Below are positions 21,676 through 33,500 of a DNA stretch of 64,000 bases, one piece after another. Below the pieces are notes generated by a model. It was not told the DNA's origin, did no database searches, and was given only the letters and a program-made list of their open reading frames with translations. The translations under genes were made by a program, and so were the position numbers. The stretch's first letter is position 1; each line of letters begins with the position of its first letter. The stretch comes from Polytrichum commune (taxonomy: Eukaryota > Streptophyta > Polytrichopsida > Polytrichales > Polytrichaceae), in the NCBI GenBank assembly GCA_950295325.1, contig OX485805.1, forward strand, positions 36,877,501-36,941,500. Direction: 5' to 3'.

Positions 21676-22094
21676 AGTTTTCTGTTTCTTTAAAGAAACA
21701 TATGTATGCAAGATTTTTTATAATCATGATGTAGTGAGACTAAAAGGGCCACTACAAGACATTTGACGCACCACATGTATTTCTCTTTTCCAAAGTTGCG
21801 TGACCTTTTTGGAGTACCACTAATTCTCCTTGTACTGAAACAGTACGTGTTTGACTTGAGACAAACCCATATTTATTACTCATATTAGTTTCAAATGTTC
21901 AATTTAAGCCCCTACACCATATTTTTCACTGATACTATAACATTTTTTCCTATATCATAGCCCTTAATTGTCCACGGTCATAGGTCCCACTGTTCACTAA
22001 GTTAAGAAAAAAATTACTTAAAATACATTTAGTCCAAATATACCCTAAACTTACTGCTTAAAATAACATTTTAATCAAAATATCGCGGAAGTTA
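21676..22094. other. Right subterminal region of the DNA transposon
   Basis: AT-rich and non-coding after the transposase stop. It shares a CATAGGTCCC/CGGTCATAGG-type motif with the left subterminal region near 12240-12310 in inverted orientation, consistent with transposase-binding subterminal DNA. Confidence 0.45.
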
Positions 22095-22126
22095 CCGCTC
22101 ACCACTCACCGCTCGCAAAATAGCTT
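22095..22126 (-). repeat. Right terminal inverted repeat of the 10-kb transposon
   Basis: Complement of the left end; GCTCGCAAAATAGCTT at 22111-22126 is exact. Confidence 0.8.
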
Positions 22127-22130
22127 CGTC

Positions 22131-23715
22131 CGTATTTTGTGAGTAGAGGTGTTGTATTGGTGTTCATTTAAGCTTGTAGTGTCTTATTGTGGGTGTTATG
22201 GGATAGGTGTCTATGTGTGTGTTTAAGGTTCTTTTTAGAACATTTTGTAGTTCTTGCGGAGTTTGTAGGTTTGTTGTGGGGTGTGATTGGTTATGGATGC
22301 AAATTATTGATGTGAGTGTTGGTTATGTGTATTGGTAGTATTTTGGCCATTCCGGTGTGGGGTCATATTGTATAGTATGCGGTGGAATGGTTGCTATTGT
22401 GTGTATGTCTCCTTGCCTTGTGATGGGTAGTTGTTGTGAAGTCCAATCATTGTGGTTAACTATTAGAATGGTGATGGTTTGGTTATCCTCCTTGGCCGCC
22501 ATTCTAGCCCAATGTATGGCTTCTAGGGTCGAGTTATGGACTTTGGGGAATGCTAGTCATGTTCCCGACCACCGGGAGGACTTCGTGTGCCCCATGGAGC
22601 CAAATAGTATGTCTCTGTTGTGGGATGAGTTATATTGTGTGAGTTGGGTGGGGCATGTGAGGGGGGACGAGTAGTATGTGTGTGTGATTTTAAAGGATTC
22701 TATTAGTAGTTTGGTGATGTCTGGGTGTAGTGTGTGGTGTTGGTTGGTTGGTTGGTTGTATGTTTTTTGGTTTTTTCTTAGGGAGTATGCTTATGTATCT
22801 TTGAACTAGCCATAGTATTTCAGTTTCAAAGTCTTGTGGCGGGGGTTGTAGGAAGTTAGTTAGGTGTGGGAGGTTGTTATGGGAGAATTGGTTCCATAAC
22901 CATTGTAATCTTTCAGTATTGAGGGTGGCTATGTATTTTCCGTTTTGGTCATATATGTTGGACACCAAGTCTTATATTTGTATGCTTGGTTTGTTGGCAC
23001 GTATGTCTTTATCGGGGTTACGCTCTTGTGTGGATATCTTGAGGTTGGTGATTCTGAGGGGGGGGGGGTGAATTTGTTGTCTTTTGATTGGGAGTAGTTG
23101 GAGTAATCTTCGTATCTTTGAGGGATTTTTTGTTTCATTATTGTTCTATAGTATTGTATTATGAGTAGTAGGTTATGATCTAGTAGGATGTTGTCCGGGT
23201 GTAGAAGGTTTTCTTCCGTGCGCCATTATTGCGTTGTTTCATTTGGAGTGTGCTATTGGCATAGGTATGTTCTTTTGATGGGTTGTGCTTCCCATTTATC
23301 TTTTCTAGTGGTGGTTTTTTCTTTGATTATGGTGTGGATTGCGCGTCCAAGGGTGGGTTGTGTGGAGGAGGTTGGGTTGTGTGTGATATTGGTAGAGGTA
23401 TGTTGTGATGATTGGGGATGGTTTGTGTGGGGGTGTGAGTGGCGGTGGGGTAGGGAATAGTGTTTTAGCTTGTTGTAGTGTTGCTTTGATGGTTTTAGGT
23501 ATTTGTTTGTATATGTCCCGGAATTCTTCTGGGGTTAGTATGCCCATAGTATCTGGGTTTTGGAATTGTGCTATTGTCGTGATACAGTACATGTATAGTT
23601 TGTCCAAATGTTTTTGAGTTTTTGTATTGGAGGAATTTGAGAGGTTGGTGTATGTTGGATTGTTTTTCCATGCTTGCTCTAGTGGTGTGGTTTTAATGGG
23701 ATTCAAAAGCATATA
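22131..23715 (-). pseudogene. LINE 5' part, upstream of RNase H, split by the DNA transposon
   Basis: Read on the minus strand the stretch encodes, with frameshifts, TPLEQAWKNNPTYTNLSNS (from 23690), VSNIYDQNGKYIATLNTERL (22965), TEILWLVQRYISILPKK (about 22830), YYSSPLTCPTQLTQYNSSHN (about 22650) and LEAIHWARMAAKEDNQTITI (about 22510). It ends at 22131 with LYSQNTDG, which leads into the RNase H reading at 12150. No reverse-transcriptase motif is seen, so the element is 5'-truncated near 23715 or has another domain order. The short strings after SPLTCP look like a conserved domain whose function I do not know. High AC content on the minus strand is typical of this LINE on both sides. Confidence 0.65.
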
Positions 23716-24380
23716 CTAATTTTAAGTTTTGTGAAAAAATAATTCATAAACATCTACAAAGGATATTGATCTACAAAGCCAAGTATTCATGTTGACAAAA
23801 ACAATTTCAAAAGAAGTAGACATAGTTAAGACGGTGCAACTGGTGTGCAAGTAGGTGACATTGAAAAAACATTGTCTAAAGTTTGCCAAGAATATGATAA
23901 AAGTAAATTATACCGATTATTTTCCATAGTGCTTTTTGTTGATGCCCTTGAGTGTGTATTCTATTCAAGGAATATTAAGAAAATAAATTCAAAATATTTA
24001 AGGTCGTGAAATACATGTTCAAAACCATATTGTGCCATTGGCTTTTGAACACTACTTTTAATTTTAAGTTTTGAAGATCCCATCTTTGTATTCTATAATT
24101 GAGTATTTAACACAACATAAGAAGGCATTATGAAATAGTTTTTATAGTTTTTAACCAAAAAACTATGATTTTTGAAAATATGTTGAAACAACTTTTGGTT
24201 CCACTTTACCATGCTTGCCCTATATACCTCAAATTATATTATTATAAAAACTAAAAGATCACAACATATAAATGGGTGGACTTTGAAACACTCGGATTTT
24301 GACTGATTGTGCCCAAAAATCTCTTCGGCCACTAAGATTTGTGAGCGTTATGCAGTTAGTTTCCTTAATCGGACCCCTAG
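23716..24380. other. Non-coding AT-rich stretch
   Basis: No gene is seen. Near 24309-24340 the string TGTGCCCAAAAATCTC resembles one end of the hAT MITE family found at 55911 and 56872, so a decayed copy may lie here. Confidence 0.4.
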
Positions 24381-24709
24381 AACACTATATTCGTTAAATT
24401 GAGAGTTTCTCTAGTCTCAAATTAATATATGGATCAAACAACATTCCGTGTTCCGAAACTATATTGCGAACAATCTCAAATATATTGTATGTTTTAATAT
24501 CCCAAATCTATTATGTGTGGACATAAGCACATATGGTAGAGCACTCAACACCAACTTCATCAACAAAAACACTTTGGGTAGAGCACTCCAAACTAGTTTC
24601 ACCCAAGAAACATATAAAATGATTTCTATTATTAGCATGGTCAATAAAATATAGACATTGCAACATACAAAGTGCATGCAATAAATGCATTTTTCTTCAA
24701 TGGAAAATT
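24381..24709 (+). repeat. Dispersed 329-bp repeat, copy A
   Basis: Matches 63672-64000 over 329 bp with substitutions only and no indels that I could find. Copy B reaches the window edge, so the true unit is longer than 329 bp. The first ~25 bp (AACACTATATTCGTTAAATT) also appear inverted at about 55044-55070. Confidence 0.92.
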
Positions 24710-24916
24710 TAGTCCCAAACTTAATAAAAAAAATGAACTTCACAACTGTATTGAAATATAGTAAATGGATATTCATCCAACCCCAAACAATATAGCATTC
24801 GCAAGCTCTACCCAAACTTTGCCCCAAGTTTGAGGAGCACACATATGAGTAATATATATTTGTCGAATTACATATTACACTATAATCATGCTAACACAAT
24901 CCTACCAACTTCTCAT
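24710..24916. other. Non-coding spacer after dispersed repeat
   Basis: AT-rich spacer between the repeat and the 3' end of the DUF7869-like gene. It may hold the rest of the dispersed repeat, whose other copy runs out of the window. Confidence 0.4.
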
Positions 24917-26415
24917 TCAACGTGGGTTGCTTCTTCTGCGATCTGAGCAAGGTTGTCTTTTGCAAAAGTTATGTTCTTTTGCAAAAATTATGTACTTTTG
25001 AGGGATGGACATTGATCCACTATGATTTTTCCGTGGTTTCCACGCTATGAATATGGAATCTGTATCTACCCAAGATGGACCGTGCTCAGAATCCACCTTC
25101 CACCGAAAGTGTTGGTTTGTATCCCAGCCTGTATAATGCCGAACAACATCTTCATTCCGTGTTGTCGGTCGGTAGTACTCTACTTGTATTTGTCGAAAAT
25201 GAGGGCTGGAAGTTACAAAATTTGGTTTGGACAAAGCTCTTGCCACCCACACTGGCTTTGCATATGTCTCATCTCCAGGACGCAAAATGAGCATATAACC
25301 TTCATGACAATCCACTGCAATGCGGAAAGATGGTGGCGGACGACTACTAGCAGGCCCCACGTAATGGTCATCCACATCAAATTCCTCTCGAACCTCTCCA
25401 TTTCCCAAAAGACTAGCCTCCGAAGCTTGTACATTGACACGTGTTTGTGGCCAAAACCCATGCCTTAAAGTAAGGGGTGTATCTTAATGAAGGTTTGCCA
25501 AAGCGCCACGAACACGTGTCCAATATTGTATCCAACTTCCGTAACGAAGCCAACACGATCCACCAACATCCGCTACCCTCAAACTCTCCCAATATTGTAT
25601 GAAGCCTGATATGCCTTTACAAATGTCCTCCAAATTCTTCATGGGTATTGGTTTGCAAGGCTTAGGCTCTCCGTCAGGCAACATCGTCCTTCCCTCCCCA
25701 TCAACACGTCATACAAGGAGACCCTCCGGCGGGCTCCAGTATTGTGACGTGCACAACAACTTGTATTGCATGGCGGGGACACCATCGTCACGCACGTAGA
25801 ACCAAAATTGTTGTGCCTTCGTATGTCCGATCAATCGGTGAGCTCCGCTTCGAATATACGGTTCTATAAATGCCTTGAAGTCGGGAACCTCCTCGATCAT
25901 ATGGGGGATGACGGGAATGTTCTCCAAATCCATGTACGACTTCATCAACAATGGGATTGTTGGAAAATCCTCCTCGCGCAACTTCATGCTCCACCGCCCA
26001 AAAGATGCATCGATATCGTCGTGCGTGTGGCCTACCAATAGAAAGGACACAAAAACCTCCTTGAAAATGCCTTTCGCAACCAACAACGACTAATATGCAA
26101 AAACATATCTTTTATTGTCCTTTGTACAATTGTCCAATTGGACACGCAGAGTTGGGGGCAAATTCTTGGCAATCACATCTTCACTTGGTGGCTCCGGCAA
26201 AGAATGCACGCATACATCTCTTCCATCCAAGACCGCTTCATATAGAGGTGTTGATCCCGAGTTTTCAAATAACAATCTTGATGAATAGGACGACGGTTTC
26301 TCCAAATCACGTAAAAGCTTTGCAAATGACCCTATCGCGTGGTTTGAATCCGCCGGATACAAATCAAGAGCATAATGAGCATACTTGACATCACCATGTC
26401 CATGTGCAATCATCC

Positions 26416-26553
26416 CTGCAAAGCCAACCCAATGGTTTAATATTCAACTATAACACCAAAAAATTCACATGGTGTACATCTATGGCCCCAAGTACAAACC
26501 TAAAAGCACAAATTTGTGTTTAGGTAATGCAATGCAATTGTTATCAAAATCAC
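26416..26553 (-). other. Intron of the DUF7869-like gene (138 bp)
   Basis: On the minus strand the donor is ACAG|GTGATTTTG and the acceptor is GGCTTTGCAG|GGATG. Splicing joins VSVT to GMIAHGHGD without a break and uses phase 1. Confidence 0.8.
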
Positions 26554-27506
26554 CTGTAACCGATACAAGAAGCTTAAAAAGGCCGTCCGTGGCTTTAATT
26601 CGATTTGCAAAACATGGTGAGGCTATTTTGGCATGGTCCATTTTATCATGGATGATTGTAAGGACCTCCAAAGGCCTAGAGATGGACAAAGCTCTATTTG
26701 TGTAGTAATCATTAAGGTGTGTCTCTTGCATGTTCACATGCTTGAAATAGTTCATTTGATGTGCGGCATAGGACTCTGTCCCCATCGTGTGTGCATCTCG
26801 AAGGCGTTTCAACTTCTCGCATTTGGAACAACGGGCAAATTTGTCGCCTCGTCTTTTTGTGATGTATTCGCTAAAGTTCGATTTTTTGATTGCACTCAGT
26901 TTCGACAACGAAATAGGGTCCAACCCGGCCTTCTCGCCAACTGCGTTTACGTCCAACAATATGTCTTTCCATTTCGTGCCTGTAGGAAGAACCTTCTCCA
27001 CAACCTTTTCACCGGTTGAGAGTATGCGTGTTTTGTACGGCATTGCATCGGCAAGGGAGACAATGATGGTTGCCAGAGTCGCTGTTGTTTGTCTCGTTGC
27101 TTCCCTTGGTTTCTTTAAGCCCGTATTCCCATGGTGACGGGACCGGCGTCCTTCCTTGGCATACGCGGCTTGTCTATAAAATTCCGCTTTCGACACACCG
27201 TGAATGGTGTACCATGCCGTACAACACACGTCTATGCTCTCAAGGGTGATGACCTTGCGACCCGCTCCGTTCACATGTATCGCCCTATGGACATCAAGCT
27301 TTTTGGTGGATCTTAGACGGAAATCTCCAAGCCACATTTCCTCGCGAATGGCCTTCAATTTATCCCTTGGGAACAATTGGCAACAACGATGTACACAACA
27401 ATCCTTCGTGGCAACTTCTCTAATAGACTCCTCACAGAGCAACCTTTGACGTTTACACTCATTTGCAGACAGAGTAGGACGTGCCAATGTATCGTACTTC
27501 CGTAGG

Positions 27507-27511
27507 CCTTT
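27507..27511 (+). repeat. Target-site duplication of element II, left copy (CCTTT)
   Basis: CCTTT precedes the 5' LTR and recurs at 39050-39054 after the 3' LTR. Confidence 0.93.
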
Positions 27512-28204
27512 TGTGAGCCCAAAAGGGTGCCCACATTTAGTCTTAGACCCTTGAAACGTTAGTTGATGCACTTTGAAGTAGCATGTTACTTCACAAAAAT
27601 ATAAAAAGAGTGAAATGTTAGTCTTAGAAGTACCATGTTGTAAGAGGCTAGGATGTGAGTTGTTATTGTGTTTTTACCTTCGGAAGGATTTGAGTGAATG
27701 AGGATAGGTAAGGAGAACTTGGATTGAGTAGTTAGTGAGTAGGCTAGTACAAATGGATGGAGACAACCAAAGTGACTCAAGAGGCAAGTGCATTGGAATT
27801 GGGATGAATGGAGGATCACATGGAGCGCACAAGTGGACCACCTCATCATGGCCACTTAATGGGGAAGGCCCAAGGAAGAATGCAAGGTGGAGGATAAGCA
27901 AATTCTCAAAGCACCAATCAAATCACGAGTTAAGCATCGTGGTTTGAATTAAGTGGTGAGCGACGATTTGGGAAAGTAAGGGGAGAAAGTTATGGCGGCG
28001 GAAAGCGAAGGAGGCTAAGTTTGGGTTGAAGCATCCCAAGTTTGGTAAAGTGTGGTAGGTAGAAAGCCAAGGCTAGTTAAATGTTCGAATTAGGATCCTT
28101 GTTGATCATTTGAGGGAGGAATGCTTAGAAGATAGGATTGGCGCCTACTAAGTAGGAGGAAATCTCAAGGGCTTATCGTGAGCCTTGAGGGTGCTCACCC
28201 CCTC

Positions 28205-28225
28205 AAGCTTACTATATAATCCCTC
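28205..28225 (+). promoter_or_regulatory. Probable LTR promoter TATA box
   Basis: CTTACTATATAATCCCTC sits upstream of a pyrimidine-rich run of about 40 bp, a usual plant LTR promoter layout. The same sequence is in the 3' LTR near 37586. Confidence 0.6.
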
Positions 28226-28734
28226 ATTCTTCCCTCACTCATCCTCTCTTTCCTTTGTGCTCCAAGGCACCCCACGAGTTATAAGTGTGGGTGTGGGAAG
28301 CCATATTGGAGCACATGTGTGTGCTTAGTTTTTAGTTTGAGAGCCAAGGCTTGTTAGCCTTGAAGAGGGCTTGACCTCTTGGTAGAATTAGTGTTGACGT
28401 GAAGGATTTTAAAGTTAATTCATGATTCCAATTTGTGGTACTTAAAGTTCATGTTTTGAATACACGTGGTTGCAAGTTCCATGTTTAAGAGTTGAGCACT
28501 TGATGTTGTGATGAGTGCAAAAATATACTTGTGTGGATTAGTTAGTCTTAGTGAAGTTAGGAAATTCTCTCTCCCCCTCTCCTCTCTAGGATTTTAGGAT
28601 TTTAGGATTAGAGAAGAATTGTGTGATTAGAAAGGGGTTGTTAGTAGAATTAGGGAAATTAGGTAGGAAGATTAGTTAAGGGCTTGAATAATTAGTGAGG
28701 TAGTTGGGGATTACAACTACAAAGTTGTGGGTTC

Positions 28735-28990
28735 ATGAAGGAGCTGGGTTTATGAAGGAGCTGGGTTTGTTTAGTTAGAAAGTAAAGAGCTGGGTTTATG
28801 AAGGAGCTGGGTTTGTCTAGTTAGAAAGTAAAGAGCTGGGTTTATGAAGGACCTGAGTTTGTTTAGTTAGAAGCTAAGGAGCTGGGTTCATGAAGGAGCT
28901 GGGTTCATGAAGGAGCTGGGTTTATGAAGGAGCTAGGTTTATGTAATTAGAAAGTAAAGAGATGGGTTCATGAAGGAGCTTAGTAGATAG
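28735..28990 (+). repeat. Short tandem repeat inside the LTR of element II
   Basis: The 18-bp phrase GAGCTGGGTTTATGAAGG recurs about ten times with small changes (TTCATGAAGG, TTTGTTTAGTTAG). The same array is at 38108-38360 in the 3' LTR. Confidence 0.85.
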
Positions 28991-29259
28991 CCTACCTAAT
29001 TAGCTCATAGACAAGTAGTTAGTTACATTATGCTAGTTAGTGTTATGGTGGCTTTCACAAGTAAATGTATTTGAGATTGACTATAGAGAATAGTGTTTTT
29101 TTTAACACTTGCATCCTCTCTTTAAAAATAAACCACGTGCACAAATTAATGGAGAATGTGGAGCACTCTCGCGATGGCAAGACAAAGGAAGCAAAGACCA
29201 AAGGTGCGAGGGAGAGATTGACATAAGTCACATAAGTATTTCTTAATACTTAAAGGCTT

Positions 29260-29472
29260 ATGTACGGTATGGAGACACCAAGTGAGACCTCTTATAGTAG
29301 CGATACGGAATACACAAGTGATAGTTCAAGTGGTAGTATAGAGTCAACGGCACGGACTCCATTTAGGAGAGGGATATCCTTAAGGGCTTGTGTAGCTAAA
29401 GCGGCCGGATGGACGTTAGAAGCAAACAAAGACAAAATAGCACCCGAGCATAAGGAGGTTAAAATAACATAG
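29260..29472 (+). other. Small 70-codon open frame inside the LTR
   Basis: The frame begins MYGMETPSETSYSSDTEY and continues with a serine-rich and then basic segment (TPFRRGISLRACVAKAAGW). It is identical in both LTRs, but that follows from LTR identity and says nothing about selection. No homolog is recognised and it may be fortuitous. The other copy is at 38634-38846. Confidence 0.25.
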
Positions 29473-29675
29473 TTAACTTGTGCATTCTCCACATACGTAT
29501 TGAAATCGTACATTGAGTTGTTAAAAGTGAAATTCCAGTTAAATCCAATACCACTTGAAGGGTGAACCTTGCACTATGGACTCATCCAAGTCCAAATCCA
29601 ACACCGCGGAGGAATGTGAGCCCAAACCCACTACTCGGACTACGGACGCTTAAGGGTGGGGGGTTTGGCCTCACA

Positions 29676-30584
29676 TAATTGGTGCGTCCGCCGGGAGCGA
29701 AGCGGAAGGTAGTTACAAGACTTGGAGGCGACTAGGAGACTTGGAGGCAACTAGGAAAAATTGGAGACACAAACTTGAGAGAAGGGAAGGAGCACCCGAA
29801 ACTCGGTAAGTATTCTCTCTTTGGGTTACATTTGAATTCATTGTATTTCAACTATTCCTTGGAATGAATTGCATTGTCAATTACGCAAATTCATTTTTGA
29901 GGAAGGAGCGCGGCGAAGGTACGTCCTCAACCTTTTTGGGGATTTGCTAAGAACTTAAAAGGAACCTATAACCGAGTAGCTCATTAAAACATTAGAGGGT
30001 AAATTCACCTTAGGACATTGAACTTTGACACTCACCTCGGGGTGAGTCTCAAAGTTTTGGGAGTTGTCATTTCATGCTCTAGATTAAATTAATATTTCAC
30101 AAAGTTTATGGTGTTGTTACATTGAGTCACGATTGAGGGGAGTGCTAACTCACAGGGGGATGCGATTGCTCAAGGTATGTTTATTTCTTCAAAGTGAACT
30201 CATTAACTAATTAAGGAATGCCTTTTGTACTCGTGATTGTTGTTATCCGTTGTAGAGGGTAATTCCCGAATTGTGGATGGTGTGAGAAGTTGAAGGGTGA
30301 AGCCTCGACTTTTAACATAATCTACTCGGAAGGTCACCCCCTCACAATCGGTATTGTGGTGAGTGTTAATTTGCGGGAAGGTGCGGAGGTGATGCTCCGA
30401 CTTAACCAAAAAATTAACATGAACATGCCTATCCCCTATTGGGATTCTTTCACCTAAGTGGGCTTGCAGGTTCTTTTCCTCACCTCCTAAAAAAATTATA
30501 ACCACACCAAGACAAGTGAAAATATTAAGAGGGGAATTGCTAGGATTATGTGTGGTCAAGTGAGGGTCGATCGATTCTTATGGA
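29676..30584 (+). other. Untranslated leader of element II
   Basis: About 900 bp between the LTR and the gag-pol start. Donor-like sites (AAG|GTACGTCC at 29918, CGGTAAGTA at 29804) suggest leader splicing. A 118-codon minus-strand frame at 30559-30203 is not considered real. Confidence 0.5.
29680..29697 (+). promoter_or_regulatory. Primer binding site of element II
   Basis: TGGTGCGTCCGCCGGGAG starts four bases after the 5' LTR. The opening TGG fits pairing with a tRNA CCA end; the tRNA is not identified, though the sequence partly resembles the Asp-type primer sites of Athila/Tat elements. Confidence 0.6.
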
Positions 30585-33500
30585 ATGCAAGGTAGGACTC
30601 GCTCACAAAAACCAAGTTTGATAGTAGGACTAGAGAAATCTACTCGAAAGAGGCGGTCCTCTAAAATCAGTGATAGATTAGAACAAGATAATGTTAGAAT
30701 AGAGAGTTGTTTGAACGTCGAACCTAGGACTAGGTCAATTCTAGACACCTTAGAACTTGGAGCTCAACTTGAAGAGGAGATCACTCCCTCCAAATTGAGT
30801 GGTGAAACTTCTTCGGAAAATTACACACTTAGAGAAGAATTCCCGGTAGAAGTTGATAGGGGATTGTTGAATAGTTCACCGGTCACCATGGCCGAGGAAC
30901 GGGGGATGGATCCACCACCCATACCCCCAATTCCGCCCATACCTCCTATACCTCCAATAGACCCATTGGTTAGGCCAAGAGGCCTACCAATTGTGGTTCC
31001 ACAAAATTTAGCGGCGATGGATATGCCATCTCATCTCCCTAAATTTTATGGGACCAAGGATGAGGACCCCTCTCGGCACATGGAACGGTATATCGAACGG
31101 TTGGCTAGCTTCCTCATAACCGACCCGGGTTATTGGTTAGTGTGGTTTCCTACCACTCTAGAGGGGGAAGCCTATGAATGGTATCGGGATCATGCCGAGG
31201 GACATTTTAGGGGATGGGAACAATTACAAAGGGAGTTTCTTAACGAATTTAGGCCGGAAGTGGGTCAAAGTACCGCATTAAGGGCATTGTCGTCATTGAA
31301 GCAAGGAAGGGAGGAAGAAATTTCGGCTTACATTAGGAGGTTTGATTTAGTGTGCACTAGATTTGTGGGTACCATGCTCAACGACGACACGCTAAAGCAA
31401 TTTTTCATTCAAGGGTTTTTTAAGTCCGGAACTATTAGGGGTGTTCTAGAAAGGAATCCCTTGACCTTGGCGGATGCCAAGCGTGCGGCTAGAGATATTG
31501 AAAACTTGGATAAAGATCACGAAAGGCTATGGAGAAGGGAGGATGAATTGATCCCACAATTCATCCCCATACGCCCTAGGGTGGTAGCGGTAGAACCCGC
31601 TAAGTATGAGAACCAAATTCCATATGCCATTGTGGACACCGGTCCCCGACCTTTAGCGGTTAGGGAACCGGCACCTCTTTTGGCACTACCGGCCCCTAGA
31701 ACGGATCCACACTTGGAGGAGGTTGAGAGAAGACTAGGTGCTAGCCAACTAGGATTCCAAGAGGCTATGATAAAACAAATGCAAAGCCTCACGGATCAAA
31801 TGTCATTAATGATCCGGAGTCAACAACCGGGGCCTCCACCCCCGGTTGAGTCGGGTAGGCATTCTTCCGGATTATGGTGTGTCCAATGTGGCCAACCGGG
31901 CCACACGCGTCAATTTTGTAGAAGTGGACAAAACCGTGACCAAAGAGGAAACGGTAACCCACCTCAACAAAATCAACGAGGTCAAGCGCCACCTCACTAT
32001 GGAAATGGAAGCAATAGAGGACCACAACCTAGAGGGCAAGGTGGCCAAAATTTAGAGAAGAAGGAATTTTATCCCTTTTGTGGAAGGTGGCACGCTCAAG
32101 GACAATGTTGGTCCGAAGGTCAAGAGTTTAATTGTAGCAATTGTGGAGGAAGTCATCCCTCGGATACGTGTCGCCAACCGGACAAAATAATTAATGTCCC
32201 TTACCCGGTGGCTAATCCACAACAACAAGCAAGGGATAATATGCGAGGCGCTAGGCCACAAGGAGTACCGGCCAATGAACTTAGGCCACCTAACTTATAC
32301 TATGACCATAGTAATGCTAGGCAAACTTTTCATCCACCGGCGGGCTTGCAAACTACAACCGGTTACATTCCAATACAAAATAGACAAGGAGTTCCACCTA
32401 ATGGTAGTAACGGGAGACAAGCGCCTCCAACGGATCCGGGACCATCTAACTCCCAAGATGTTAGGTTCATGGATGGAGTGTTGGAGGCCACATGTGATGA
32501 CATGCTTCCTCTCCCAACGAGAATTGGAGAGGAGCAAAGTCAATGGCCTCCTCACACCAATGCTATTACATATGAGTTAGTGAAGGGTAAGGGTGTGGTT
32601 GAAGAAGCACCTGCACTAGCGGTAACTACTAGGGCTAGGAGAGGGGATGCCCCGTTGGAGGTAGGAATAGGAGAGCAAGGAAATTACTCTTCGGATGAAG
32701 AGATTAATCTCTCCGAGTTGGATAGGGTAGCTAGAAGAGCTACTAAGGATGTGGAGAGGGAAAATATAATTTTACAAGATAGGGAGAGGACTAATGCGGT
32801 ACATGACTTGGATAATAGCGATGTGGGTGAATGGGAAGGACCGGGGGTTCCCGTAGACGAATTCGACGTAGTGGGTAATTCTAAGGTGGAAAGATCTACC
32901 GGGTACGACTTGTGGGCGGACCTTAGTACACTCAAGGCGGATATTACTTTCGGCCAACTATTGGAAATTTCACCCACGGCAAGGAAAACATTAAAGGAGG
33001 GAATGCCGGTACACAAGAGGATGAGGAAGGTGAAAGCTAAAATAGCCGCTAGGATCCAATCACAAGGTGGAAGAGACGTGAAAGCTATAGAAATAGAAGT
33101 TGTTATAGTAGATAAGGTGGTTCCTAATGTGCTAGTCGACGGAGGGAGTAGTCTAAATATACTACCGGAGGATACTATGAAAAAATTGGGACTTGGACTC
33201 ACGGGGCCTTCACCTTTGGTCATAAATATGGCAAATCAAAGTTCGACTACGCCTTTGGGGATGATCAAGGATTGTAGAATGACTACGGGAGGTGAGGAGT
33301 ACTTGGTCACCTTCCATGTCATTAAAATGCACTCCAACAAGGACACCTTCCCCATTTTGCTAGGTAGGCCTTGGTTGCGGATGGCGAATGCTATGGTCAA
33401 TTGGGGTGGACCTAAACCATCCATCACTTATGGTCCGGAGGGTAATAGGGTCATAGTGTCCATTGGTTCATTAGAAGGATGGATGGAGAAGGAGATGTAT

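Larger units (their letters stand above)
12161..22130. mobile_element. ~10-kb TIR DNA transposon inserted in the LINE, Mutator-like by its transposase
   Basis: The ends are inverted repeats: AAGCTATTTTGCGAGC at 12165-12180 and its exact complement at 22111-22126. A similar run follows (GTGAGCGGTGAGCGG against GTGAGTGGTGAGCGG), with weaker similarity for another ~30 bp. Both ends also share CCTATGACCG-type strings further in. LINE sequence lies on both sides and reads across the junction, which fixes the element as an insertion. Inside are a plus-strand transposase (18034-21675), a minus-strand second gene (12500-14941) and two opposing tandem arrays. A target-site duplication could not be recognised, so the outer ends are approximate to a few bases. 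Confidence 0.75.
24917..27511 (-). pseudogene. DUF7869-like transposase gene, main part (two exons), three in-frame stops
   Basis: Read from 27506 downward, exon 1 runs to 26554, an intron spans 26553-26416 (GTGATT...TTTGCAG), and exon 2 runs from 26415 to the TGA at 24917. Strings typical of this plant transposase-like family are present: KFARCSKCEKLKRLRDAH, IIHDKMDHAKIASP, GMIAHGHGDVKYAHYALDL, LRVQLDNCTKDNKRYVFAY, FLLVGHTHDDIDASFGRWS, TIPLLMKSYMDL and VIPHMIEEVPDFKAF. The aspartates in DKMDHAK, QLDNC and HTHDDID are candidate catalytic residues. Exon 2 keeps one frame throughout but has TAG at 26090, TGA at 25709 and TAA at 25484. Its N-terminal part lies at 39050-39540. It would encode the transposase of a DNA element whose ends I did not find. 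Confidence 0.72.
27512..29675 (+). repeat. 5' LTR of element II
   Basis: 2164 bp, TGTGAG...CTCACA. A TATA-like CTATATAAT at about 28211, followed by a CT-rich stretch, is the probable promoter. An internal short tandem repeat lies at 28735-28990. Confidence 0.95.

Noticed and set aside
12161-22130. A 9-bp target-site duplication for the 10-kb transposon
   Set aside because: Flanks next to the TIR (around 12150-12164 and 22127-22140) were compared and no convincing direct repeat was found.
22357-22674. Plus-strand 105-codon frame rich in Met, Val and Cys
   Set aside because: It is the complement of the LINE coding strand; the AC-rich minus strand carries the LINE motifs.
30203-30559. 118-codon minus-strand frame in the leader of element II
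   Set aside because: Antisense to a retrotransposon leader, with no homology or start context.
31846-33223. Frames of 69-179 codons in other frames within gag-pol
   Set aside because: Shadows of the long gag-pol frame; no independent motif.
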